Positions 23,010 to 34,500 of a stretch of 64,000 nucleotides of DNA are shown in pieces (the first letter of the stretch is position 1; every line of letters begins with the position of its first letter). The notes under the pieces are model-generated. The model did not search any database. It had not been told where the DNA came from and saw only the letters and a list, made by a program, of their open reading frames with translations. Location of the stretch: positions 89,563,282-89,627,281 of the forward strand of contig CM056741.1 in assembly GCA_029851415.1 (NCBI GenBank). The letters run 5' to 3'. Source of the stretch: Eretmocerus hayati (lineage: Eukaryota > Arthropoda > Insecta > Hymenoptera > Aphelinidae). Both the position numbers and the translations under genes were made by a program.

Positions 23010-24588
23010 AAGTTCACTTCTTTGCTTGGTCCCTTGATCAAAGAGTCTTCGACGCAATTATCCGCAACTCTTACAGTATATAACGACTAAAATCATTGGT
23101 CCAATCATAATTGAATAAATCTAAGGATCGTCATAGCAAAATTGACAAACATGCTCTCCCTATCTCATTTCATGATATTTTGAGGAATTCTTTTCCTTTT
23201 TTTGAACTTATCTGCTCTCTTACCTCTTCAATAGCAGGCTATCGCATGCTTTCATAACACTAAGAAGAAGGTACAGAAGATCCGTGGATTGTACACACGA
23301 GATTGAATAGCCTTTCATTCATCTAACAATCAAGTTTTTTTACTGCGAAAGTTTTACAACCACGTCCGACAACGACAATTTCAGATGAAAATTGTAGAAA
23401 TATTTGTTGATCGTAAGTATTAATGGTGATGGTTCGGCCATAGCTTGAGATGGTGGATGAATATTTTGCATGCTGCACCGAACTAATCTATCTGGCTTTT
23501 TGAGTACAGCCCCGTAATTATCACTCATGGTCTTGTGCTTCACTGCAGACTCTGGATGTATCACGTTAAATCCACCAAAAAACTTAAAGGTAATCCAACC
23601 CCGAAATGAAACAGTAATATGAGCTGCCATCCGATCGAAATGCGGATAGTCTCAATCAATTCTCAGAATCCGCGTGCATTTTTGATTTTTTTTCCTAATT
23701 TGGAAACAAGTTATGGTCACAACCTCATGTAACGATGTTCTCTACACTACTTCTGAATCCTGTTGTGACGTCATGTTGGGTCGGAGAAGCGGGAATGTCT
23801 TAGATTAGGGGAATAAAAAATTCTCGTGGGAAGTAATTTTTGATAGAACCAGGGTCATTCCCCAAAATGAATCAAAATCTTTTGTCGGTGTATTTCTGAA
23901 TGATTTGATTTTTTTCTATTTCTCGATTATCGATGATATGATGAAAATTGTCTCTATCGCGGCTTTTCGTCTTTCTCAATGTTTTTCCATAACAAGTCGG
24001 AAAGGATGAGTTTCATAAAAAAATATGTTCAATAATTATTTGTAAATTTTTGATAAATCTACTAGATGATATATTCGCATCTATCCAAAAATGAGAGGCA
24101 GCTGCGGTGAGATTTTTAGATTTAGAAAAAACATCCCAAGGACTTTGGTAAATTTCTTGCACTTTTTTTTAGAATTTTGCCCATTACCCACAGTTGCTCC
24201 AACCATTTCATGCGCAGAACCCTTACTTTCTCAGATTTTTAAGGAATCTACAAACAAGCATTTCACTAACAATTTTTTACCCCTTATTTATGATGTAAAA
24301 ATCGAAAAAATGACTTCATTTTACCATCCATTGACAAAATTCAGTTTCCGAGGAATGATCCTGGAGGTACCCATAGAATCACAGCCCACAGGACTTGTCA
24401 TATTCCGTTCACATTCGACTTTCCCGGATTCAAGACCCACCGTGACGTCTCAAATCCTCAACCATGCAATTGCCCATGTCGTTATCGGGACAAAATAGTG
24501 GTAAATCTGACTCACATAAATTGATAATTCTTACACATCGCCTTGCGTTATTGATTATAGAACCAAAAAGCCAACATTCGAAGGATGA
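23010..24588. other. Presumed intron or spacer within the transposon
   Basis: No exon was recognised with confidence. A 96-codon - strand frame (23630-23340) and a 135-codon + strand frame (24091-24498) exist but show no family features and no flanking splice sites that would join them to neighbours. Confidence 0.4.
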
Positions 24589-26377
24589 GCAACCGCAACC
24601 CAACAGCTATGTCCATTGAAAGGCAAAGCTACAAGGTATTACAAATCAAGTTATACATCTAAAGATGGTAAGCCTGTTGGACCTTCAGGGGTTTATTACT
24701 ATCTTTGGAGGCGATGTCACAGAGAAGCTGAAGAAGTCGGATTTGCCGAGCCAACACGTCGCAAAACAGTAGCAGCTGATGTAGAAGAGAGCCTCACTGG
24801 TAAGTGAACCATCTGTAATAGGACTGACTGCATCATAGGATGTTGAATTTTATTATTACTCTTTTTCTTAGAATTGCAACAAACTCAACTTCAAAGACTA
24901 GAACAGTCTACAGTTATCGATAATGATTACTTATTGGCGTGGGAAGCACTAAGATCGTATAGGATACAACTTTTCAAGAAACTATTACTTGATGAGATCT
25001 TCGAGAAAATCCCAGGTCTTGCTACTGCACAGGGACTTGAATTGGCGAGTGAGAGGACAGGAATCCCTCTCCCCATTGTCCACGTTTTCTCTTCCATTGG
25101 AATCTTGTCCCATATGTGGCTATCGTACAGATTACAATTGAGATTTACTCATTCAGCATAGCTTCGTTCGGTGAATCCAATTCTATATGGCTCTGAGTAT
25201 TGTTTGATTCATTCATGACCTTATCCTGTTGTCTAATGAACGTAGAGAATAATTGAAATCTATTTCGCAGTTGGAAATCGATCACTTCGAAGCCCATGGA
25301 AACTCTCCTGTACTAGCAGAAAATTGGCCGGAGTTCAGCTCTGCTATCATTCATCTTGACGGGAAAAAAACGAAAGGGAACGCTGCTAAATTAGAGTTAG
25401 CTCGTTATGATGCGAAACTTTTAAAAGATATTAAAGCATAATCTACAGCATCGGAATATTTCCGTGAAACCGACATTTACCGCATATTGTTACAGATTTC
25501 AAGCTCCAACAAAACGTGTCGTATCTCTTACTGGCTCATCTCATGGGATCATACCGATGCGCACTGAAGAGAATGAAAGGAAAATCTAAGAGAGATGCCA
25601 CTTGGACAGTGAGTTCCACAGAAGTTCTCAAGTCCTTCATCTTGCAACACGAGGTGACAAGAGTAGTCTCATATTTTCTCAATACTCACTTGATCTTTCG
25701 TCAAATATGAATTCATTATATAGCACCTACTTGAACAGCAAATAATGAACGAGGTTATTGGTTTTGCTTTCTCTAGAGAGAGAGCTTTGTTTTCACGCCA
25801 GCAAAATTTTAATCAATTTTTCTCCTAACTTTATCGATAAAACAGCGTCGCGGTGAACGTGTTTACAATACTCACTTTTTCTTCGTAACTGTCTCTATGA
25901 CTCTACAATTCTTTTGAATCCCGGCTATGAAAAGTTTGATCCAATGCCTTATTTCAGAATTCCTTGAACAATCTTGCTGAGAATATCAAGAATCTCCAAA
26001 AACAAAAAGATGACTTGAAGGCGACCTACGCTGCACATGGATTTGAGCTGACGCCCTACGGCATCGTCGTTGGAAAACTCGACAACATAAAGAGTACTCA
26101 CGTAGTTATTGGTAGCCATACTTGGAACATTGTCGGTCAAAACCCTCTCTCGCGGGCAGTTGATCTTTGTTTCGAAAGCGTAATCGCCCTGCAAGAATGT
26201 TTCCCTCAAGCAAGCACCAAGGATGGGAGCTTTTTGGAAACCAAGGTCTACAAAATACGCAACGGTCCTGATTCTTCCTTATCTGAGCTGTGTGGTAAGG
26301 TAGGAGAGTTCATCAAGAGTAAGAGAGAAGTGGAAGCAAAGGAAGCAAGTCCAAATAATTCTTCTGCTTCTTCTTAG
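24589..26377 (+). CDS. Spliced accessory protein of a large DNA transposon, C-terminal exons
   Basis: Exon candidates are: about 24589-24804 (with GPSGVYYYLWRRCHREAEE) ending at GTAAGT; about 24871-25048 (LQRLEQSTVIDNDYLLAWE) ending near GTGAGA; about 25271-25440 (VLAENWPEFSSAIIHLDGKK); 25496-25653 (SYLLLAHLMGSYRCALKR ... ILQHE); and 25958-26377 (137 codons, coiled NLQKQKDDLK, then the hydrophobic PYGIVVGKLDNI and SRAVDLCFESVIALQECFP). The intron 25654-25957 has GT/AG ends and keeps frame exactly. The 25.0-25.3 kb joins do not keep frame as I read them. I recognise the last two exons as a recurrent insect/hydra transposon-associated protein type whose function is unknown to me. It lies directly upstream of, and on the same strand as, the transposase, which suggests a two-gene element. 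Confidence 0.6.
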
Positions 26378-26379
26378 AT

Positions 26380-26420
26380 TATTTATCACTATTGCGAAGT
26401 TTTCTCAATAGTGATAAATA
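26380..26420. repeat. Hairpin immediately after the stop codon
   Basis: Perfect 15-base arms (26380-26394 and 26406-26420, TATTTATCACTATTG and its complement) with an 11-base loop start two bases after the TAG stop of the preceding gene. It could be a 3' UTR structure. Confidence 0.8.
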
Positions 26421-26493
26421 CTCGAATCTTTCACCGTCTGACACGTCATTTTAGGTTGGTAATCGTAACTAATTTTTTAGCAAATTTTGCAAG

Positions 26494-27602
26494 ATGGAGA
26501 TGTTATCAAATAGAAGTTTTGCCGTGGATATAGGGAGGCTCAAACTAGAGAAAAATAAGTTGAAGTTAGCACTTTTTCTATTCGCAAAGGCATCCATTGC
26601 TAGGAGTACAGCTCTAGAAATAATAAATGTTTTCAATGATTTCTTTCCGATTCTTTGGTTGGCTTTTTCAAGACTGAGGTGCACCGGAACCGCGAAAAGT
26701 GCGTAAACAGAGAAACTCTCGCGCGAGTTGATTTTATTTTCAATGAAAATCGTAATATTTTCTCGGATTATTCTAATGAAAATAAGTGTTCCACACAATT
26801 CCATAAGAGAAGTGCTTTCGAATATCTGATCGAAATTCAAATAGGAACAAAGAAATTAGTGTTTGCTACGGGCGTAACCATTCAAAAGCCTCTCAAAACT
26901 ATACGTTTGCCTCTAGCTCATGCTCTCAAAATTTTGTTCGAGCTGCCCGGAGTGCTTGAGCAGACGCTGAATTACATGAAAGTCCTCTATGCCGAGAAAA
27001 ATGTCGTATCCAACATTATCCAAGGTCGATTATGGAATACGAAGCATCAGCCAGGCGCGAGAAAGAATTTGAATAGAATACCCATCATACTCACTTTCGA
27101 CGATGTAGAAACAGGTTCTGCTCTTGGGAGGCATGCGGGAGAGCAAAAGTTGGGAGCTCTATATGCATCTCTACCTAATCTCCCTCCCCACTTAGTTGCA
27201 AAAATGATGCACATATTCCTAAGTACAATTTTTTATTCCAAAAATCGAATCGAGTGTGGAAATGAGGCTGTGTTTTGTAGAGCAATTGATGAATTGAACG
27301 CATTAGCAGACCACGGTATAACCGTGAACGTCGACGGTCAAAATCACGATCTCTTCTTTGATACCCCTCTGTTGGTTGGGGATAACGCTGGGTTGAATGC
27401 TCTGTTCGAAATGAACGAGAGTTTTATCGCAAAATACTTCTGTAGATGTTGCAGAGCAACTCTTGAACAATGCAGGTGCTTCACAATAGAGCATGAGAAT
27501 TTATTGCGTACTAAAAAAAATTATGAAGAAGACTTAGCGAACCAAAATCATGGATTGAAAGGAATCCCGTGTACTTTCGAAAAAAATTATTATAATAATT
27601 AA
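26494..27602 (+). CDS. Tnp2-like (CACTA-related) transposase, first half, frameshifted
   Basis: 26494-26650 encodes a helical start (FAKASIARSTALEIINVFNDFF). The reading then moves to another frame that is open from 26655 to 27602 (315 codons). That frame holds motifs of a family widespread in insects, fish and cnidarians: RIPIILTFDDVETGSALG at residues 141-159, YASLPNLPP at 170-178, a LLVGDNAGLNALFE segment at 239-252 and a cysteine cluster CRCCRATLEQCRC at 263-275. The acidic DD at about 149-150 and the D at 243 are candidate catalytic residues by analogy with Tnp2 transposases of CACTA elements. The frame ends where repeats begin; its continuation is at 30908-32077. The shift near 26650 may be a mutation or a short intron. 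The CACTA link is by motif resemblance, not proven. Confidence 0.65.
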
Positions 27603-27765
27603 GAAGCCAGGGAAAATTTGTCCGTCCACATGCCGCACATCGGATCGCCTTTTCGGAAAGGGTGAAGTGTAATGGGTGGGTGGATGGATGGATGGATTGC
27701 TATGAGGTATGAGGCACAAATTATGGAGGATGAGGTATAAACACCTGTGAAGAACGAGTCATGAA

Positions 27766-28065
27766 TTATGAGGAATTGAGTTATGAGGAACTCGAGTCAT
27801 GAGGAACTCGAGTTATGAGGAACTCGAGTCATGAGGAACTCGAGTTGTGAGGAACTCGAGTTATGAGGAACTCGAGTTATGAGGAACTCGGGTTATGAGG
27901 GCCCCGAGTCATGAGGAACTCGAGTCATTAGGAACTCGAGTCATGAGAAACTCGAGTTATGAGGAACTCGAGTTATGAGGGCCTCGAGTCATGAGGAACT
28001 CGAAATATGAGGAAGTCGAGTCATGAGGAACTCGAGTCATGAGGAACTCGAGTTATGAGGAACGA
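27766..28065. repeat. 16-bp minisatellite GAGGAACTCGAGTTAT
   Basis: About 18 copies of a 16-base unit, GAGGAACTCGAGTTAT or the variant with GTCAT, run head to tail. Each unit carries the palindrome CTCGAG. Variants ending GGGCCCCGAG and GGGCCTCGAG appear twice. Confidence 0.9.
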
Positions 28066-29519
28066 GTTTTGCGGAGTCTGTGATGAGGAATGAATTATCA
28101 GAAATGAATCATAGTCATGGAAATAGAAATGCTGGAATTAGGTCTAATTATGTGTACCTAGGCCTCATCCGGTGTAGTTTGTTCTAGTTTGGTCCAGTTG
28201 GGTTTTATTCGGTGATTGGGTGGCCGTATGGGTCATGGGAAGGTTTGTGAATCCGTGGGTGATGGGTCGATGAGTGGGTCCGTGATCGGGTGGTCGTATG
28301 GGTCATGGATAGGTGGAACAGTGGCCGTGTGGGACACGGGTTGGTGAATTGGTAGGAATGTGTTATGAGGAATTGAGTCATGAGGGATTGAGTTATGAGG
28401 AGTTACAGCAGATTGTTCGATCCGGAGTTACGTGAAAGATTGTTCGATTTATTCACTGGTTACGTCGTGTGTTATTTTGGATACTCTGTGAGGCATTCCG
28501 ATGTAATTGCATCATCGAATTTTTTTTCCAATAATTAAGCGCCAGTCTAAATTTTGTTCGTCCGGATCCCTCGTATCTGGTTGCCTATGTGGAAGGACTG
28601 AAATATCATGGGTGGGTGGATGAGTGGGTAGATGGGTGAGTGGGTCCGTGGTCGGGTGGCCTTATGGGTCATGGGTAGGTTGGTGAATGATGGGTTATGG
28701 ATTATGGCAATGGTACAGAGAAGTAGCGTGGAGGCACAAAAATAACGTAAATTTTTTGCGAAACTTATATCGATTTCAGCTAACCAGGGGTGCACGAGAT
28801 GTAGGTCTCTGGTTTTGGTGAACAGTCTCATCCAACCCCCAAAGTAGATATCTGAAGGTGTACAGTTGGATGCTCAAGGGCTTTAGAGTTACAGACTTTA
28901 GTATTGCCCACAAGGGCTCATGCTAGGAAAACATAGTGGAAAGAGTTCATTCATTGATGACATGTTTTAAGCTCTACAATATAAGTATTCTCAAAGTCAA
29001 ATATCTTTAAATGCCAGTTTCTATTGGCTTCTGATGATTCGTGCGTTCTTTATTGATTGGTATTACATGCAATGTGTGCGCATTCATTGCTTTTGTAAAG
29101 TGTAGCTGTTTTATACAGGGGACTGACTGATTTCTGGCAACGCTGGTGATGGAATGAGACGAAAGAATAGGATGTTGGCATACTTGAAATTCTCATTTGG
29201 TAACTTCAAGAAGTAAGCACCCAGTTATTGCTTGCAACGCTTTGCAAAAATTCCATAGGTTTACTATCAGAACATTTTACTTTAATGAATGTCAAAGAGA
29301 GATTACTACATAAAATCACCAAACCACAACACTTGTCAAAACTTGCAAAGTTATACTAGGCAGTCTAGATTTAATTTGTTCAATCCAGTATAATAAGGGG
29401 TTGTACAAGGGTGGTGGGTAGGGGGTGCATGGATGAATGAATGGGTGGATTGATGAGTGGATGGATGGTTGGGGATGATAATGGGGACGGGGATGGGGGT
29501 GGGAAGTACCGGGCCGAAA

Positions 29520-30560
29520 TGGTATAGTCCGGTATGGTTTGGTCTAGATTGGCGTTATTGAGTCAAATTCGGTCTAACCTGTTCTCATGCGGTCTATTCC
29601 TTTCTGATTAGGTAAGGTTTAGTCTAATTCGGTCGACTTCGGTCTAAGTGAGTCTAGCTCGGTCTAGCTCGGTCTGGTTCGGGGTAATTAGGTCTCGTTT
29701 GGTCTACTTCTGTTAAATTAGGTCTAGTTCTAATTAAAGAAGTATATTTGATTGGTCTTTGCGAGTTAAAGTCAGCTGGTACTGCTGAAATTTTTGGCAT
29801 CAATCGAGGATGGATTTTTCTCCACTCTCGATCAATTTCAGAAATACCAGCTGACTCTAACTCGCAAAGACCGATCAAATATACTTCCATAATTTGAAAT
29901 TCCCGCGAGTGATAAATACGATATCCGATCATATCGATAGAGTGTCATAATTAATTATATATATCTCCGGCAGAAGGCCGAAGACCTGCCAAAAGTAAAA
30001 ATGGCGAGAAATCAAATAGAAATAGCGGGTTAAAACCACTTTTCTCGCAAGCGCTCAACGAAGATGAGATTTCGTATATAAGGACGTTCTAACCATTGAA
30101 CATTCGGCCACTTGAGCCGCGTGTCAGTGGTAAACTCTCATTGCTCTTCCACCACTTTGAAAAGCTCGAGCAATGAGGGAAGGTCTAATTCGGTCTATTT
30201 CAGTCTAGTATTGTCAAATACGGTGTAGTTCCGTCCCATTCGGTCTACTTTTATCTAGGTCGGTCTAATTTGATCCTTTTCGATCTAGCTCGGTGTAGTT
30301 GGGTCTAGATCGGGCCAATTCGATCTATATCGGTTCAATTCGGTCTAATTAAGTCTAGCTCGGTCTAGTTTGGGGTGATTAGGTCTCGTTCGACCTACTC
30401 CGGACAAATTCGGCCTAGTTCAGTCTAGTATGGTCTAATACGATCTAGTTCGGTCCAATTAGGTCTAGTACAATCTAGGTCGGTCTAATTCGGTTTGGTT
30501 TGGTCCAATCAGGTCGGTCTAGTTCGGTTTAGTTTGGCCTAATTTGGTCTAGTTTGTAGT
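29520..30560. repeat. GGTCTAATTC/GGTCTAGTTC arrays
   Basis: Degenerate copies of a ~10-11-base unit (TTCGGTCTAA, TTCGGTCTAG) fill 29520-29735 and 30187-30560. The stretch between, 29736-30186, is unrelated and contains an inverted repeat. Confidence 0.85.
29739..29887. repeat. Long inverted repeat (~150 bases)
   Basis: Arms 29739-29791 and 29835-29887 pair with few mismatches (GAAGTATATTTGAT, CTTTGCGAGTTA and CAGCTGGTA with their complements), and the spacer pairs further (ATCGAG/CTCGAT). The fold would be a near-continuous ~70-bp stem. It interrupts the GGTCTA array and may be a MITE or a precursor-like hairpin. Confidence 0.85.
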
Positions 30561-30907
30561 TGCTCTTATATGCACCAAGTCCGGAGATCAACGGTCAACT
30601 TATGCACAATGCACAATGAATTGAATCGACATCGCTTTGATTAACCCTTTACATTCACGCCATGTAACGGAAGTTTTTCAGCCTAATCGATTGATCAAAG
30701 ATATACCAGCTCAGCTAATTGAAAATAAACTATGATATTCCGCAATATTCATTATTGCTTACTTGAAGTTATATCTCCACAATTAGCCAGTATAATTTGA
30801 TATAATACCAATTTTGCGAACTATTTCAAAACTTTTTTTAGACACCTTGAATTGATCAGCAATCATCATTTTACAACTATTCTTATTGAACTATAGAAGC
30901 ATTTCTG

Positions 30908-32077
30908 GTGCCTATGACTTATCAAGAACATTTACAAGCCGAACGAGCGGTAGCGAGTAAGGCAAAAACGCTAGTTAGAAAATTAAGTGTGCCAGAAAAC
31001 CAAAGTTTTGATTTAATGCACGACTTTGCAGAAGGCACTTTAAGAGACACAGTAGAGAAAGTGCTAACATCTTTAATATTGGTGAAAAAAACATTAGACT
31101 TGGCACTTGTGAACCATCACATCGAAACTTTCAATTTCGGCGAAGTTGAGTCGAATCGGCCAAGGCCATTATACGTAGAGTATTGTAAGAATAAGACTGA
31201 GGTAGAGGTTATGAAATGTAACCAAAAAATCAAAGTTAAACAGTCGGCATCTGAGATGTTGTGTCTCGGGCGATATTTAGGCCTCATGATTGGGGATCTT
31301 ATTAAGAATAAAAAAGATGAGCATTGGAGGGTCTATCGTTACGTGCGACAAATAGCTGGTATTATAACCTCACCTAGGCATACAGGGACTCATGTATACG
31401 ATTTGCGAGACAAAATAAGATCTCATCATCAATTGTATAATACTTTATACCCCAAGCTACAAAAACCCAAAGGTCATTTTATAACGCACGCTCCAAGGCT
31501 TACTTTAGAAAATGGCCCATCAGTTACTAACTGGGCGATGCCATTTGAAAGAAAGCACCAGGACTTGAGAGAAGTCGCGAGTAATACCAAATGTAGAAAA
31601 AATACTCCTCTCACTATTGCCATTCGCAATCAGTTGCAGTTGAGTTACATGAAAGAATGCTGTGAAAATGTTATGACTGACGTAGATTTAGGAGTGGTCG
31701 ACAGCACATGTGATGTCCAGCATGAGTTGAAAGTCTCAAGTCCTACACTATCTGATGATCCTGAATCTGAAGCGTATTCCAATATTCATATTTGTGGAAA
31801 AAATTATAAAAAAGGGACAGTTTTCCTAGTAGATCTTAATGACAATGGTCCTGAATTCGTTAAGGTACATAGCATTCATAAATTCCATAACAAATTATAT
31901 TTTTACGTATGTACAATCAGAGTTATGGACTTCAATACTCATTACCACGCATACGAAGTAGAAGACAATAACCGTCCAGATAAATTGGTATGTATCGATG
32001 ATGTGCCACGATACGGGCCAGTTCTGATGGTGGAAAAATTGAACTGTCATTTTGTTGCAACCAGATTTGACATCTAA
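30908..32077 (+). CDS. Tnp2-like (CACTA-related) transposase, second half
   Basis: 389 uninterrupted codons continue the transposase. After ~29 residues of unclear origin come PENQSFDLMHDFAEGTLRDT (29-48), a family hallmark, then KQSASEMLCLGRYLGLMIGD (111-130), RDKIRSHHQLYNTLYPKL (167-184) and GHFITHAPRL plus NWAMPFERKHQDL (189-198, 208-220). The last two resemble the DUF4218-type region of Tnp2 transposases, where histidines and an FERKH-like motif follow a plain helical stretch. The C-terminal ~150 residues look like a beta-rich extension. An exon start after ACTATAG (about 30896) is possible. The intact frame suggests this half is young or was under selection; the first half is broken off by 3.3 kb of repeats. 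Confidence 0.7.
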   Translation: MPMTYQEHLQAERAVASKAKTLVRKLSVPENQSFDLMHDFAEGTLRDTVEKVLTSLILVKKTLDLALVNHHIETFNFGEVESNRPRPLYVEYCKNKTEVEVMKCNQKIKVKQSASEMLCLGRYLGLMIGDLIKNKKDEHWRVYRYVRQIAGIITSPRHTGTHVYDLRDKIRSHHQLYNTLYPKLQKPKGHFITHAPRLTLENGPSVTNWAMPFERKHQDLREVASNTKCRKNTPLTIAIRNQLQLSYMKECCENVMTDVDLGVVDSTCDVQHELKVSSPTLSDDPESEAYSNIHICGKNYKKGTVFLVDLNDNGPEFVKVHSIHKFHNKLYFYVCTIRVMDFNTHYHAYEVEDNNRPDKLVCIDDVPRYGPVLMVEKLNCHFVATRFDI

Positions 32078-33360
32078 GATTGAAGTGGAAAGCATAGTGT
32101 GAGATGATTCAATGTGTACCCATATCCGAAATATTGATGTTTGTAACTTTTATAGGACCCATATTAGTTCACCTGCTATCCTGAAAAGTTTGTAATGACT
32201 CATTCATTGTGTTGAAGAATCACACGTAAATTTCATTTGACGGAGGTTTGTTTGTTGGATATCACGGCGCAATACCTACTAGCCTTGCTAAGTGAAATAT
32301 CAATTGAGATACATGGATACTTGTCAAAATTGAAACGATTCTTTTTTCGTTTTGTGGCTAACATCTTCTATATTTAGATAGAATGATCACACCGCCTTCC
32401 GACGTTGAGCATTTTTTGAAATAATCCTGATCATTGTATTCCACTCACATTTTTTCGGCTCGTCGCTCATTCGCAAGGTTGAAATGATGACATGGTAACG
32501 AGTGATCAAAACTATATACGTTGCATTTCAATGAGTTTCTCCAGAACTTGTTAAGGCAATAGTCATAGTGACTCTTCAAGAAAGATGATTTTATTCTTTA
32601 ATGAATGATCGACTTCGTGAATGATAGTGAGCGGACTTCTATCTCACGTATACTAGGAAATTAACATTTATATTTGGCATCAGTTTGCAGTTTTACACAA
32701 AGACATCTAAAAATATTGAGTTCAAGTGTAGTCAAATATCAAAATGGCCTGTGAATAAGCTGCTTATGCTTTACTGTTTCCATGATTCTAATAAAATATT
32801 TTTAATTAGCTCAAAATGACCCCTTGGCGAAGTTGATTCGGAGCAAAGAAACCAGAGAAACACCCTGCACAAGATGAAAAGCATTGCAGGCAATCTCGAT
32901 CGATTTGCACGGATTTGCACCTTTGATTTCACCTTATTCAAAATCATCCACTACTCCGGTCCCATTGCATCATATTGACTTTTGGCAGTGGTCATTTTAA
33001 AGGAAATCGCACGGGCTATCGATTGAAAATATTATCAAAACCGTAGAAAATCACGCATGTGCAGGAGAACTCGAAAACTGCGATAAAAAGTGATTTTAGG
33101 ACTGTATTTCTGCCGTTCTGGCCCCGTTCTGAGCCTGAAATTAAACCAAAACTAATCGTTATGCGCGTGGAAAGATTCTCTAAGCCCTCCCAATCAATGT
33201 TATCCAGTTCGGTTTGCTCCATTCTCTTGGGAATGCAAGTGCTTGCCATACAAAGTTAACGAATTTTGTGAAAAAACGTCTCAAAACTCGAAACTACAAG
33301 TGCAATGCGGCAGTACTAGAATTGCCTGAGAAAATCTGAAGAAAATTTCTTTCATCTCCT
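32078..33360. other. Downstream flank, no recognisable gene
   Basis: No coding frame or terminal repeat of the transposon was recognised. Overlapping frames of 66-77 codons on both strands near 33016-33259 are not convincing. Confidence 0.5.
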
Positions 33361-33419
33361 TTTATCATAAAGTTAAAATCTGGGGGGTGGCCCAGCCGAT
33401 ACAGAAAAGTCGGGAAATA

Positions 33420-33540
33420 AGTGTCACCCTAATATATAGGTATAGCATTGCCGTGAGGAGTACATATATAGATATAGCGTTATGCCGCGACGAGTATATA
33501 TAGGTATGTATATATATACTCGGGTGCCTGATTGCATGCA
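33420..33540. repeat. TATATAGG simple repeats
   Basis: Short TATATAGGTAT motifs recur (about 33432-33445, 33463-33480, 33495-33525), giving a degenerate microsatellite. Confidence 0.7.
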
Positions 33541-33714
33541 GGGGAAGTAAGAAGAGTGGAGGCAATAGCGAGTTGCGCAGAGCCTCCACGCTTACATATG
33601 CTTGCCGTGGGTGCGAGTGAGATGGAATAAGCAACTGGTGGGGGCAAGAAAACAGTGCCGTACCAATAATCAAGTATATTTTTCGCCGTGAATTTTGTAT
33701 CTTGTTGCCGATTT

Positions 33715-34500
33715 GCTGCCTGCCGCTCGCACGCATAAATCTAACTTGCCGCGCCACGGCCACCAGAGGGCGATGCTAGTTCTCCGGGCAGTTTGAGAGC
33801 CAATCAAAATTATTGATGCCGACCAATCAGAGAGCTTTATTTATTGAGGAAGAAGAGAAGCTTTTGCCGGGAGGAAGCCGGCCATTGCACACTTATTGGA
33901 TTGCCACAGGAGTGACCACACGTTTACTTGTGCTTTTGCCTCGTGCTCTGAAAAGTTTGCCGTGAGCTCCCCCCCCCCCCCTCCCAGGAGTCCCGGGTTG
34001 CTCACTCGACGACAAGAGTCGAATATGAAAATAATTGAAGGAAGTGAAGGATTGTCAGGATGTCGCATGTCAGCGGTGAGTGGTTTTGATCATTTATAAT
34101 GATTGGTGAATTTCCTCGCGCGTCCCTCGAGAGTCTCGTCCGCGCGTATGTGCCATCGTCGGGCTTGCCGAACCGGACTCCTGGGGAGGCTGACGGTGCA
34201 GGAGTGCACCCTGAAAATTTTCCGAGACTCCAGCACACCCCAGCAGTCGCGGGCGTGTCGTGATCCCCCAAATTAAGGGTGTGGAATCCGTGCGTGGGCA
34301 GATAGAAATTTTGGCTCGCGGCGTGAGCGCGGCGTGAGAATTGCCGCAGAGCAGCCATTTTGAGAGTGCTTCGAAGCAGCGTGCTCTTTCTCAATTTTGG
34401 AGTCCCAATTCTTGCCGAAGTAGTGTGCCGAACAGTGTAGTGTTTCTCTCCATTGTAATTTCACGGATAATTGAAAGACAGTTATTGAATATTTAGCGAT
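33715..34500. promoter_or_regulatory. CpG-rich segment resembling a housekeeping promoter
   Basis: The segment is richer in GC and CpG than its surroundings. It contains two CCAATCA-type motifs (GAGCCAATCAAAA at about 33800 and GACCAATCAGAG at about 33821), a GCAGCCATTTTG motif (about 34351) and a good donor-like site GCGGTGAGT (about 34074). Together these suggest a promoter with a first, perhaps non-coding, exon, but no downstream exon was identified. The frames on both strands here are not accepted as genes, and the C run near 33969 is simple sequence. Confidence 0.3.

Larger units (their letters stand above)
27603..30900. repeat. Minisatellite-filled block splitting the transposase
   Basis: The block is built of several simple arrays: TGGGTGGATGG repeats (about 27670-27700, 28200-28330, 28600-28690, 29400-29500), a 16-bp minisatellite (27766-28065), and GGTCTAATTC-type arrays (29520-29735 and 30187-30560) separated by an inserted inverted repeat. 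A ~940-base direct duplication is suggested by AATAATTAAG plus similar following sequence at 27594 and 28531. No coding frame inside is credible; the 92-codon - strand frame at 29932-29654 is translated repeat. It is either a very large intron or, more likely, a repeat insertion. Confidence 0.7.

Noticed and set aside
24091..24498. 135-codon + strand frame inside the two-gene transposon
   Set aside because: The composition is not protein-like in its first half, no splice sites join it to the neighbouring exons, and it has no recognisable motif.
27766..28065. Direct repeats as a possible CRISPR array or origin
   Set aside because: The 16-base units are contiguous without spacers, so it is a plain tandem repeat.
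29654..29932. 92-codon - strand frame with Arg-Pro-Asn repeats
   Set aside because: It is the translation of the GGTCTA array and the adjoining inverted repeat.
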